A stretch of 64,000 nucleotides of DNA from Caryophanales bacterium UBA4682 (GTDB lineage Bacteria; Bacillota_I; Bacilli_A; RFN20; CAG-288): NCBI GenBank assembly GCA_002404995.1, contig DHKY01000001.1, positions 134,543-198,542 of the forward strand, given 5' to 3'. A program made the translations under genes and the position numbers. Below are positions 27,028 to 34,727 of the stretch, piece after piece. Positions within the stretch are counted from its first letter, which is position 1, and each line of letters begins with the position of its first letter. The notes beneath the pieces are model-generated. The model was not told the DNA's origin. It searched no databases and saw only the letters and a program-made list of their open reading frames with translations.

Positions 27028-28903
27028 AAAACTCACCCGTTCTCTTCTGTTTGCCTCGGTTCTATCGCTTCTTTCTGTCAATAGCCTTGGCATCTTCTAC
27101 ACTTCGAACCGCTCTGCACAGAAAATGGCAAACAAAATCCAGGCGGCAAGCAGCCAGGAAATTGTCTTGAACGTCTATAACTCCGAAGACTATATTGCCG
27201 AAGAAGAAACAGACGATGACGGAAAAGTCATTTCAAAGGGCGTCATCAAAGAATTCGAAGAGTATAGGAAAGAAGAAAAAGGTGTCAATATCCGTGTTTC
27301 CTATTCCTGCTTCGATACGATGGAAAACAGGCTCTCCCAGCTAAAGATGGGGTCCGAATACGATCTTGTCTGTGCCTCCGACTATATCATCGAAAAGAGG
27401 ATCAAAGACGACTTAGTCATCCCCTTTGAGACGAAAGAGGAATTCGATGCCAATCCATATTCTTCAACTCCGAACTACAAAGACTATGCTTCTCCCTTTA
27501 TCATGGATAAGCTGTCTAAAATCAAAAGGGAAGACAAGAACGGAAATCCCATTGAAGGCAACTTCAACCAATATGCAAGAGACTACAGGTGGGGAACTCT
27601 AGGCATTCTCTACAATCCGGAATTCAAGAAGCTGTCCCAGCGTCATATCACACCAGAGGAAATGGACAAGGACAGGAACGACTGGGCTTCCTTATGGGAT
27701 AAGAAGTATGAGAATCTAGTATCCATCAAGGACTCTAGGCGTGATACCTATGCTGCCGGAATTCTTTACACTTACCAGAATGACTTCACCCTAAACGGAA
27801 AAGAAGAGGAAGGCTTCAAAACAATTCAGAAGAAATACAACGATGGCATCTACACTGCAGAAGAATACAACGAAAAGTTCTCTCGCCTCTTCAATCTTTG
27901 TGATGATGCAACCATCGGAAACGTCGAAGCCAATCTGCAGACGCTACGAGACAATGCCTATGGATTCGAAGTCGATTCTGGCAAAACCGATAGGGCCAAA
28001 GGACAATACTTTGCCATCAACTTAGCTTGGTCCGGTGATGCCACCTGGGCAAGGAGCCAAGCCGACGAGTTCAATGAAGAACACTATAAGAACTATCCTG
28101 ATGATACCGAATTCGAGCCTGTAACTTTAAAATATACGATTCCGACTCTTGGCGGAAACATCTGGTGCGATTGCTGGGCAAGGCCAAAAGCAGTCGAGAA
28201 ACGCGGAAACAAGGAATACGCACAGGACTTTGTCGATTTCCTCTCCTCTCCGGATATTGCCGAAGAGAACAGGGATTGGATTGGCTACACACCGGCTATC
28301 GGTTCTGATACGATTCTCGACTACATCAAAGAGAATTATGGCGATGTCCGCTATGAGGAAAACGAAGACGGAGAATATGAATTCCATCCGGAATATCTGG
28401 ATAACTATACTCTAGTCGATGCCAATCAGATTGATAGTCTGTCCGATGAAGAAAAGGAAAACTCTATCTATAAGCGGGATGTCTCCTATTTCTTCAACGG
28501 AACCTTAGATGAATATACGGATGAGGATTGTGTCGTCTACCTTCCTGCAAGTGAGCGGAATCGTGCTTTCGATACTTCTTACCCAGAGGAATCCCTGCTT
28601 CCTTCCTTAGCTATCAGGAACGATTACGGAACACAGAACGATAAGATCACTCAGAGGTGGAGGCGTGTAAAGAACAAGTTCCTGCCTGCCTGGGTCTATG
28701 TCTTAGTCTTAGTCCTGATTCTTGGCGGCATCGGCGCTTGGATCTATTCCATCGTCTATAAACGGATTCGTCAAAAAGAGCGCCATGAAAGAAAGAAGCA
28801 GCGCCAGATTCTCCAGAAACAGAGAATCAAAGAAACAGAAAAAAGCAAAAAGGAAGAAAAAAGGCTGACTAAGAAGAGGAAGCCGGAAGAAAAGAAGAAC
28901 TAA
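27017..28903 (+). CDS. potD: PotD-like polyamine-binding protein with C-terminal membrane anchor
   Basis: 628 residues from the ATG at 27017, chosen for the AAGAGGAG 8 nt upstream. An N-terminal hydrophobic segment (LLFASVLSLLSVNSLGIFY) acts as signal or anchor and no lipobox Cys is seen. The binding domain starts IVLNVYNSEDYI and has PotD-like features (GSEYDLVCASDYIIE; RWGTLGILYNP; VPTLGG-like TIPTLGGNIWCD). Unusually, a second hydrophobic helix near residue 580 (VYVLVLVLILGGIGAWIYSI) is followed by a ~45-residue Lys/Arg/Glu-rich cytosolic tail, so the protein is probably held by its C-terminus instead of by lipid. It is last in the pot operon, ahead of a strong terminator. Confidence 0.88.
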   Translation: MKSKKLTRSLLFASVLSLLSVNSLGIFYTSNRSAQKMANKIQAASSQEIVLNVYNSEDYIAEEETDDDGKVISKGVIKEFEEYRKEEKGVNIRVSYSCFDTMENRLSQLKMGSEYDLVCASDYIIEKRIKDDLVIPFETKEEFDANPYSSTPNYKDYASPFIMDKLSKIKREDKNGNPIEGNFNQYARDYRWGTLGILYNPEFKKLSQRHITPEEMDKDRNDWASLWDKKYENLVSIKDSRRDTYAAGILYTYQNDFTLNGKEEEGFKTIQKKYNDGIYTAEEYNEKFSRLFNLCDDATIGNVEANLQTLRDNAYGFEVDSGKTDRAKGQYFAINLAWSGDATWARSQADEFNEEHYKNYPDDTEFEPVTLKYTIPTLGGNIWCDCWARPKAVEKRGNKEYAQDFVDFLSSPDIAEENRDWIGYTPAIGSDTILDYIKENYGDVRYEENEDGEYEFHPEYLDNYTLVDANQIDSLSDEEKENSIYKRDVSYFFNGTLDEYTDEDCVVYLPASERNRAFDTSYPEESLLPSLAIRNDYGTQNDKITQRWRRVKNKFLPAWVYVLVLVLILGGIGAWIYSIVYKRIRQKERHERKKQRQILQKQRIKETEKSKKEEKRLTKKRKPEEKKN

Positions 28904-28904
28904 A

Positions 28905-28939
28905 AACGAAAGGCGGTGAAAGCCGCCTTTTCGTTTTTT
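28905..28939 (+). terminator. Terminator of the potABCD operon
   Basis: A long stem (AACGAAAGGCGG against CCGCCTTTTCGTT, one bulge) starts 1 nt after the potD stop and is followed by six T. Confidence 0.9.
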
Positions 28940-28970
28940 CAGCCCTGTTTCCTCCTCCTTGAAAACTTCC

Positions 28971-28999
28971 TTGCATTAAATAGATGAATGCTTTATAAT
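28971..28999 (+). promoter_or_regulatory. Promoter of the initiator tRNA
   Basis: -35 TTGCAT (28971-28976), 17-nt spacer, -10 TATAAT (28994-28999), 31 nt before the tRNA 5' end. Confidence 0.75.
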
Positions 29000-29029
29000 G
29001 TTCTTCGCCTGATTAAGGCAGGCCTATAT

Positions 29030-29104
29030 CGCGGGGTAGAGCAGTGGTAGCTCGTCAGGCTCATAACCTGAAGGCCGGAGGTTCAAATCCTTCCCCCGCT
29101 ACCA
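29030..29104 (+). tRNA. tRNA-fMet (CAT), initiator, with non-standard anticodon stem
   Basis: 75 nt with encoded CCA. It begins CGCGGGGTAGAGCAG, the typical bacterial initiator start with an unpaired C1 (here opposite T72 instead of the usual A72). The anticodon loop is CTCATAA. The anticodon stem is TCAGG/CCTGA, so pairs 30:40 and 31:39 are G:C but 29:41 is A:T. Initiators normally have three consecutive G:C pairs here; A:U at 29:41 is known mainly from some mycoplasmas. T-stem GGAGG/CCTTC and acceptor GCGGGG/CCCCGC fold well. Elongator Met is unlikely because of the mispaired position 1. Confidence 0.92.
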
Positions 29105-29115
29105 AGCAAATTCAA

Positions 29116-29140
29116 AGGGGACGGAAGATCCTCTTTTTTT
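29116..29140 (+). terminator. Terminator of the initiator tRNA
   Basis: AGGGGA pairs with TCCTCT (one G-T) over a 7-nt loop, followed by a run of T to 29140. Confidence 0.65.
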
Positions 29141-29156
29141 ATTGTCAGCAGATAAT

Positions 29157-29186
29157 AAAAGAGATGCCAGGCGGCATCTCTTTTTT
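29157..29186 (-). terminator. Terminator of the degV gene (bidirectional)
   Basis: GAGATGCC (29161-29168) pairs with GGCATCTC (29173-29180) with flanking A4 and T6, so it can stop transcription from both sides. Confidence 0.88.
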
Positions 29187-29204
29187 GATTTCATTCAATC
29201 AGTT

Positions 29205-30092
29205 TTAGCTAGTACGTTTCTTTCCCCAGTAGAAGAGTGCGACAGTACCAGGACCGGTATGAGAACCGATAGTAGTTCCAATCCAATTGACTAGAACCTT
29301 GCCGTTCCTCTTAGTGAAGTAGGCTTCGACAGCATCCTTGACTGGTTTTGCCCTGTCCATACAGTTACTCTGGCTGATGAAGACTTTTCCAGTATAGTCT
29401 TTTCCATTCTCGGCATCACCTTTCCTTTTCTCGACGATGGCCTCTTCGACTTTCTTGATGGTACGGATTTTCTCGCGTGGACGGAGCTTTCCATCCTCAT
29501 CCCTGTTTAAAAGAGGGCAGATACGGAGAAGGGTTCCGAAGAAACCGGAAGCCTTGGAAATACGACCGCCACGGACATAGTACTGAAGATCCGTTGAGAA
29601 GAACCAGTGTTCCCTGTTGAGCTTATGCTCTTCAATCCACCTATGAATTTCATCGATGGACTTTCCTTCATCGCGCCTATCGGCGAGAGTTTCCCTGATC
29701 AATCCGTATCCGGAAGAAGCTCCTAAGGAATCGACGATATAAAGCTTGCTGTCCGGATACTTTTCTTTCAGCCTATTTGCAGCGACACAGGCGGAATTAT
29801 ATGATCCGCTAAGTCCAGAAGACAGAGTGACATGAAGGACACTCTTTCCTTCTTTCAGCCTAGGCTCGAAGTAGGCAAGATATTCTCCGACAGAAACCTG
29901 GGATGTATGAGTCCTTTCGCCCTTTGCCCTGCGGTCATAGAATTCCGGATATGGAATCGACTGGCCTAAATCATCAAAATAATCTTTTCCGTTCAGAGAG
30001 AAGTGGAACCTGATGTAATGGATATCCCGGCGTAAAAGATGTTCATGGCTTAAATCACAGGTGGACTCACAGCTAAGAATAAAATCTGACAT
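29205..30092 (-). CDS. DegV family fatty acid-binding protein
   Basis: 295 residues. DegV features: an N-terminal ILSCESTCDLS strand with the ligand Ser, HTSQVSVGEYL (the 'TSQ' motif), TLSSGLSGSYNSA (ligand-binding SSGLSGTY) and the C-terminal HTGPGTVALFY. In Bacillota these FakB-like proteins bind a fatty acid for phosphorylation by the kinase FakA, feeding phospholipid synthesis. FakA is not in this window. AAGGAG precedes the start. Confidence 0.92.
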   Translation of the reverse strand: MSDFILSCESTCDLSHEHLLRRDIHYIRFHFSLNGKDYFDDLGQSIPYPEFYDRRAKGERTHTSQVSVGEYLAYFEPRLKEGKSVLHVTLSSGLSGSYNSACVAANRLKEKYPDSKLYIVDSLGASSGYGLIRETLADRRDEGKSIDEIHRWIEEHKLNREHWFFSTDLQYYVRGGRISKASGFFGTLLRICPLLNRDEDGKLRPREKIRTIKKVEEAIVEKRKGDAENGKDYTGKVFISQSNCMDRAKPVKDAVEAYFTKRNGKVLVNWIGTTIGSHTGPGTVALFYWGKKRTS

Positions 30093-30166
30093 CTATAATA
30101 ATCTCCTTATATAACTAACTTTAATCATAGTCGAAACAAACTGAAAAGACAAACAAAAGCAATTGG

Positions 30167-30832
30167 CTACTCCTGATAAATGGAAGAAGAGGATAAATAC
30201 GATTGAATTTGATTAAAGCAATTTGCTAACGGATATCCATCAACAAAAAGATGGCTGACAGTGATATTAAGGGTGACATGATATCTGTTATCGTTGCCAA
30301 GATAGTATTTTCCCCAGCAGATCCGTGGCACAGACAAGGCTTCCTGGTCTCCTGTCGGTGTCGGATGTGTCCTGCCTTTGAAGTTAAGCAGCGGAATGCA
30401 GGTTGCATAGACAACGTTAGGCTCATCGCAGATGGAAAAACGATTGAGGTCTCCGTTCACTTCCCTGTTTTTCGCAGCTTCTACGGTTTTCCGGCAGGAT
30501 TCTTTGAACGCCTTAAAATCATCTTCCCTCAAGAAACCGGAATTCTGATAAACGCCTTCCTTTGTCCTGACTGTCCTAGTCGGATTTATTTTATCGTAGA
30601 GATAGGCTTTGCCATCGACTAATCGGATCTTCCTTTCCGTTACGGAATTCACGCCTTTCCTTACCGCAAAGAAAAAGTATTCGAAAAAGGATTCTTTTCT
30701 TTCCTTGGACAATCGGACGATCCTATCGACATCCCTATCGACATCAAATCCGTATTCGCTTTCTCCGTACTTCTTAAACCAATCATAGAGATTGCGTTTC
30801 TTATAAACCTTCCTATCGATTTCCTGTCTCAT
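30167..30832 (-). CDS. Chloramphenicol acetyltransferase-fold acyltransferase
   Basis: 221 residues from the ATG at 30832. The C-terminal TVSHLFVDGYPLANCF holds the catalytic HxxxDG signature of the CAT family (His two before the FV, Asp-Gly after). Upstream, PLLNFKGRTHPTPTG and the WGKYY segment fit the CAT trimer fold. The length matches CatA (~215-220). It would transfer acetyl from acetyl-CoA to a hydroxyl. It may not be a true resistance gene, since residues lining the chloramphenicol pocket cannot be verified. The upstream in-frame ATG (30865) is rejected because the ribosome-binding G7 tract (30838-30844) lies between the two. Confidence 0.82.
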   Translation of the reverse strand: MRQEIDRKVYKKRNLYDWFKKYGESEYGFDVDRDVDRIVRLSKERKESFFEYFFFAVRKGVNSVTERKIRLVDGKAYLYDKINPTRTVRTKEGVYQNSGFLREDDFKAFKESCRKTVEAAKNREVNGDLNRFSICDEPNVVYATCIPLLNFKGRTHPTPTGDQEALSVPRICWGKYYLGNDNRYHVTLNITVSHLFVDGYPLANCFNQIQSYLSSSSIYQE

Positions 30833-30874
30833 GGAGTCCCCCCCTTTATATACAGGAAATAGCATAACAGAAAT

Positions 30875-31894
30875 TTACTCTTTATCCCTCTCTTTTCTTT
30901 CGTGGACAAGGGAAGAGACAAGGCGATAGAAATTGCTATGCTCCACCACACGGAAAAAACGTGAGGAGAGATCTACGAACGGAATCTTTTCTCCGTCCTT
31001 CAGATTGCTGCTCCTCAACAAAAGATAGAAATCATAGACAAAGAACAGACCTAGGAAGCTCACCCTTTTATCCTCTATGGAGTCTACATAAGGGAAAAGA
31101 GTAAAAACCAGATGATTGACAAAGAACTTTTCCCTATAGACATCAAAACCAGGGAATTGCTTTTTCCTCTGTTCCTCACGTTCTTCCATAGAAGCTATTT
31201 CATTTGGAATCAGAGGAAGATAATCCTGAATACTAAAAGAATTCCGAAACTTCTCTTTCAATGAAACAAGAACGAAGTCTTCCCTTTCCTTATCCAAGAA
31301 TGAAATATCAATGCCTAAAACAGAAGCAAGGGAAAGAATCCGCTTGAAAAAAGGAAGCTGTCTGTTTTCCCTTTTCTGAATGCAAGCCTTATGAAGGGAC
31401 AGATAGTCCCCAGGAAACTTCTTCTTTACTTCATCGTCATTGAAGAAGAAAGTCAGCTGCCTCTCCTTGAAAGCAAGAGGGCAATTATTCTCCCTCCTCT
31501 TTTCTAATACCCATTCACAGGAATTCGACAGACAGCTTACCGGATAGGGATAAAGACGGGGAGCTCTCGGATAATAGCGGCATACGGAAGGAATATGATC
31601 TTCGCCGACTTCAACCTGAAGCCCGCAGTATCCGTTCGCAAGCCGCCTTGGACATTCTCCGAAAAAATTCAGATTGATTCGTGCATAACGATCCGGTGTC
31701 GGATGAGGAAGAATACCGATATAGGCATCCACTCTTTCCTTCCTGTCTTTAGACAAATCCAAATCCATCAAACGGAAGTACTCATCCTGATTCACAGTAA
31801 TCGTCCATCCATCACAGCAGCAGGAGCGGCATTTACTGCCTTTACAGAGAAACTCCGGATAGTAATCCGGTACGATAAATTTACCCGTTATCAT
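30875..31894 (-). CDS. FliB-like (flagellin lysine-N-methylase family) cysteine-cluster protein
   Basis: 339 residues. The N-terminus FLCKGSKCRSCCCDGWTI has Cys17, 22, 25, 26 and 27, followed by an 'FFGECPRRLANGYCGLQ' segment and SVCRYYPRAPR, the layout of FliB/YkgJ-type Cys-cluster proteins that bind zinc or FeS. FliB methylates flagellin lysines in Salmonella, but no flagellar gene is seen here, so the substrate is probably different. It has no Shine-Dalgarno, and a consensus -10 ends only 11 nt before the ATG (about a 3-5 nt leader). It lies 42 nt upstream of the CAT-like gene in the same direction. Confidence 0.8.
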   Translation of the reverse strand: MITGKFIVPDYYPEFLCKGSKCRSCCCDGWTITVNQDEYFRLMDLDLSKDRKERVDAYIGILPHPTPDRYARINLNFFGECPRRLANGYCGLQVEVGEDHIPSVCRYYPRAPRLYPYPVSCLSNSCEWVLEKRRENNCPLAFKERQLTFFFNDDEVKKKFPGDYLSLHKACIQKRENRQLPFFKRILSLASVLGIDISFLDKEREDFVLVSLKEKFRNSFSIQDYLPLIPNEIASMEEREEQRKKQFPGFDVYREKFFVNHLVFTLFPYVDSIEDKRVSFLGLFFVYDFYLLLRSSNLKDGEKIPFVDLSSRFFRVVEHSNFYRLVSSLVHERKERDKE

Positions 31895-31904
31895 AACGGC
31901 AAAT

Positions 31905-31933
31905 ATTATACATGGGTTATTCTGACATTTAAA
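31905..31933 (-). promoter_or_regulatory. Promoter of the FliB-like gene (near-leaderless)
   Basis: Minus strand -35 TTTAAA (31928-31933), 17-nt spacer, -10 TATAAT (31905-31910). The expected start site at about 31898 leaves 3-5 nt before the ATG at 31894. Confidence 0.55.
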
Positions 31934-32087
31934 TATTTTTCTAAACGTTCGTGTTTATAGGCATTACTAGGTTTTTCTCTTAAAAATAGTGTTTATGCGT
32001 ATTTGGATTTTCTATTCTTTACATTATTTTCTTTTTGGTTCCCGTTCAATACTGAGATTTCTGTTTGCTAGAAGAAGTCCCTCCAGC

Positions 32088-32116
32088 TTGATATTTTTAT
32101 TAGAAAAAAGTAAATT
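32088..32116 (+). promoter_or_regulatory. Promoter of the tetR-type gene
   Basis: -35 TTGATA (32088-32093), 17-nt spacer, -10 TAAATT (32111-32116), 42 nt before the ATG. GAGGAG is the ribosome-binding site. Confidence 0.5.
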
Positions 32117-32158
32117 AATAGAGACAACAGACCACTAAGTAAAAGAGGAGAATAGCAG

Positions 32159-32713
32159 ATGTCACAGATTACAAAACGTGCACTTGAGCAATCACTGAAA
32201 AATCTATTAATGAAAAAGCCTCTGACAAAGATTACCATCAACGACATCACCGAAGACTGCGGAATCAGCCGCAGGACATTCTACTACCACTTCAAAGATA
32301 TCTATGATTTAGTGGAATGGTGCTGCAGGGAAGATGCCCGGAAAGCATTAGAGGAAAAAAAGACCTACGAAACCTGGCAGCAAGGTTTCATTCAGATCTT
32401 CGAAGCTGTTTTAAAGAACAAGCCCTTCATCAGGAACGTCTACCACTGTGTCCACCAGGAACAAGTCGAGCGCTATCTTAAGCCCTTAGTCGACAATCTG
32501 ATTCTAGGTGTCCTGGACGAAGAATCCAAAGGAAGGGTACTTCGGGATGACGACAAGGCCTTTATTGCCCGCGTCTTTTCCTATATCTTCATCGGAGTCA
32601 GGAGGGACTGGATCAAGGATGATAGGCGAGGAGATCCGAAAGAAATCGTCGAGAACCTTGCCAAGCTGCTAAAAGGATCCATCGCAAGCACTCTAAAGAA
32701 GTTTGCCCTGTGA
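32159..32713 (+). CDS. TetR/AcrR-family transcriptional regulator
   Basis: 184 residues. The helix-turn-helix (about 25-50: KITINDITEDCGISRRTFYYHF) is typical of TetR proteins. The C-terminal region with KPFIRNVYHCVHQEQVERYL is like the TetR_C_8 or DhaS group. It lies directly before oleate hydratase in the same direction and is likely its regulator, with a fatty acid or acyl-CoA as a plausible ligand (inference). Confidence 0.88.
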   Translation: MSQITKRALEQSLKNLLMKKPLTKITINDITEDCGISRRTFYYHFKDIYDLVEWCCREDARKALEEKKTYETWQQGFIQIFEAVLKNKPFIRNVYHCVHQEQVERYLKPLVDNLILGVLDEESKGRVLRDDDKAFIARVFSYIFIGVRRDWIKDDRRGDPKEIVENLAKLLKGSIASTLKKFAL

Positions 32714-32730
32714 TTTAATCAAAACCGGCT

Positions 32731-32741
32731 GTTTGATAAAC
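32731..32741 (+). promoter_or_regulatory. Candidate TetR operator upstream of oleate hydratase
   Basis: GTTTGATAAAC is a short palindrome (GTTT-N3-AAAC) in the tetR-ohyA gap. It is too short to be sure of; a related AAAC-N6-GTTT occurs upstream of tetR near 31941-31954. Confidence 0.3.
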
Positions 32742-32757
32742 TCCTGTACAATTTATC

Positions 32758-32790
32758 CCCCTGTGATAAAAAAATAAACACAGGGGTTTT
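32758..32790 (+). terminator. Hairpin/terminator between tetR and oleate hydratase
   Basis: CCCCTGTG (32758-32765) pairs with CACAGGGG (32779-32786) over a 13-nt A-rich loop and is followed by four T. It may end the tetR message or act as a regulatory site. Confidence 0.55.
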
Positions 32791-32859
32791 ATTGTCTATG
32801 GGAAACTGAAACCTTCCTGAATAGAATATCCACGAAAACAAAAAAGGAGGTTTTCCAAA

Positions 32860-34653
32860 ATGTACTATTCTGCAGGAAACTACGAAGCATTCGCCCATCC
32901 GGAGAAACCGGAAGGTGTTGACAAAAAGTCGGCTTATATCATCGGAACCGGATTAGCCGGATTAGCCGCTGCCTTCTATCTTGTCCGTGATGGACAAAGG
33001 AAGGGAGAGCATATCCATCTCTTAGAGAAGCTCGACCTTGCCGGCGGAAGCTGCGATGGACGGAAAGACATCACCAAAGGCTTCTACAGGCGTGGAGGCC
33101 GTGAGAGGGACAACCATTTCGAGGTCAGGTGGGACAGGTTCCGGGACGTTCCCTCTATTGAGAATCCGAATGTCTCCGTCTTAGATGAGTATTACTGGCT
33201 CAACAAGCATGATCCGAACTATTCTCTTTGCCGTGCCACTGAAAAACGCGGACAGGATGCCCATACGGACAAGCTATTCAAGCTCGACAAAGACTCTGCC
33301 TTAGCTCTTTCCAAGCTCTTCAGGACTCCGGAAAAAGACCTTGAGGACAAGAAGATTTCAGATGTGCTTCCGGAATCCTTCTGGAAGACCAACTTCTGGC
33401 TCTACTGGCAGACAAGGTTCGCATTCCAGAAATGGTCCAGCGCCCTGGAAAGGAAACGGTACCTCTGCCGTTATGTCCATCACATCGACGGACTGCCGGA
33501 TTTCTCTGCACTTCGTTTTACCAAGTACAACCAGTATGAAAGCAGGATTCTTCCGCTTGTCCGGTATCTAGAAAGCCATGGCGTCAAGATCGAATACGGA
33601 AGGGATGTCAAGAACGTCATCATCGACACCATCGGAGACAAGAAGATTGCAAAGCAGATCGTCTATGTCAAAGATGGCAAAGAACAGACCATTGATCTAA
33701 TCGAGGACGATCTTGTCTTCATTACCAATGGCTGCTGCACTGATACCAGCTGCTATGGAGATCAGACCCATGCTCCGGACCTTTCTAAGGTCAAAGACGG
33801 AGCCGGTGAATCCTGGGATAGGTGGAAGAACATCGCCAAACAAGCTAAGAACGGAGAATACGGAAACCCGGATAATTTCTGTTCGGATACTGAAGCGACA
33901 AACTGGAGGAGTGCAACTGTTGCCACTTCCAACGAAGAAGTCATCGATTATATCAGGAAGATCTGCAAACGAGATCCGCGTTCTGGAAAAGTCACAACCG
34001 GCGGTATCGTTACTGTCAAAGACAGCACGGACAACTGGTATCTGTCCTGGACTATCAACCGCCAGCCACAGTTCAAGAGTCAGGATAAGAACAGGATTCT
34101 TGTCTGGCTCTATTCTCTAAACACCAACAAGGAAGGAAACTACGTCAAGAAACCAAGGCGTGAGTGCACCGGCGAAGAAGTCTGCAAGGAATGGCTTTAT
34201 CATATCGGAGTTCCGACAAGCGAAATCGATCGTCTTGCCAAAGAAGCCTGCAATACCACAACCTGCTTCAGGCCTTATATCAATGCCTTCTTCCAGCCTC
34301 GCAAAGAATCGGATCGTCCGTTAGTTGTTCCCAAAGGTGCTGTCAACTTCGCCTTCATCGGTCAGTTTGCCGAGACTCCCCGGGATACCATCTTTACAAC
34401 CGAGTATTCCATCCGTACTGGAAGGGAGTCCGTCTACACCCTTTTGAACATCGACCGTGGTGTCCCAGAAGTCTGGGGCAGCAAATACGATGTCCGTGAA
34501 CTTCTCCGTGCCTGCTACTATGCTATTGATAAGAAGACCATCAACGAAGTTCCGTTATCCTTCAAAGAAAAGCAACTGCTTAAGATTGCCTTAAAGAAAG
34601 TCAAGGATACCGACATCGAAATCCTGCTGAAAAATAGCGGATTGATTAAATAG
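32860..34653 (+). CDS. ohyA: Oleate hydratase (myosin-cross-reactive antigen family)
   Basis: 597 residues, the usual length. The N-terminal FAD-binding Rossmann motif is GTGLAGLAAAFYLVRDG (about 31-47). Family hallmarks follow: RGGRERDNHFEVRWDRFRD (family RGGREMENHFE), SVLDEYYWLNKHDPNYSLCRA, and YNQYESRILPLVRYLESHGV. It adds water to oleate to give 10-hydroxystearate, with FAD as a structural cofactor, and detoxifies host unsaturated fatty acids in gut and skin bacteria. Strong AAAGGAGG before the ATG. Preceded by a TetR regulator and followed by a strong terminator. Met to Arg in the RGGREME motif is a small departure. Confidence 0.95.
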   Translation: MYYSAGNYEAFAHPEKPEGVDKKSAYIIGTGLAGLAAAFYLVRDGQRKGEHIHLLEKLDLAGGSCDGRKDITKGFYRRGGRERDNHFEVRWDRFRDVPSIENPNVSVLDEYYWLNKHDPNYSLCRATEKRGQDAHTDKLFKLDKDSALALSKLFRTPEKDLEDKKISDVLPESFWKTNFWLYWQTRFAFQKWSSALERKRYLCRYVHHIDGLPDFSALRFTKYNQYESRILPLVRYLESHGVKIEYGRDVKNVIIDTIGDKKIAKQIVYVKDGKEQTIDLIEDDLVFITNGCCTDTSCYGDQTHAPDLSKVKDGAGESWDRWKNIAKQAKNGEYGNPDNFCSDTEATNWRSATVATSNEEVIDYIRKICKRDPRSGKVTTGGIVTVKDSTDNWYLSWTINRQPQFKSQDKNRILVWLYSLNTNKEGNYVKKPRRECTGEEVCKEWLYHIGVPTSEIDRLAKEACNTTTCFRPYINAFFQPRKESDRPLVVPKGAVNFAFIGQFAETPRDTIFTTEYSIRTGRESVYTLLNIDRGVPEVWGSKYDVRELLRACYYAIDKKTINEVPLSFKEKQLLKIALKKVKDTDIEILLKNSGLIK

Positions 34654-34676
34654 GTTGAATCACTGATTCAATAGAA

Positions 34677-34713
34677 AAGAAAAGGAACGCCATCCCCCGG
34701 CGTTCCTTTTCTT
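34677..34713 (+). terminator. Bidirectional terminator between oleate hydratase and the surface-protein locus
   Basis: A perfect 15-bp stem (34677-34691 with 34699-34713) and 7-nt loop, A-rich on one side and T-rich on the other. It serves both convergent units. Confidence 0.92.
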
Positions 34714-34727
34714 ATTCAATAAACCCC

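Noticed and set aside
29030..29104. Elongator tRNA-Met or tRNA-Ile2
   Set aside because: The 5' C1 mispair and the CGCGGGGTAGAGCAG start are initiator features; only the 29:41 pair departs from the initiator pattern.
30167..30832. Calling the CAT-fold gene a chloramphenicol resistance gene
   Set aside because: Only the fold and HxxxDG motif are visible. Many chromosomal CAT-fold enzymes are not resistance determinants and there is no mobile context.
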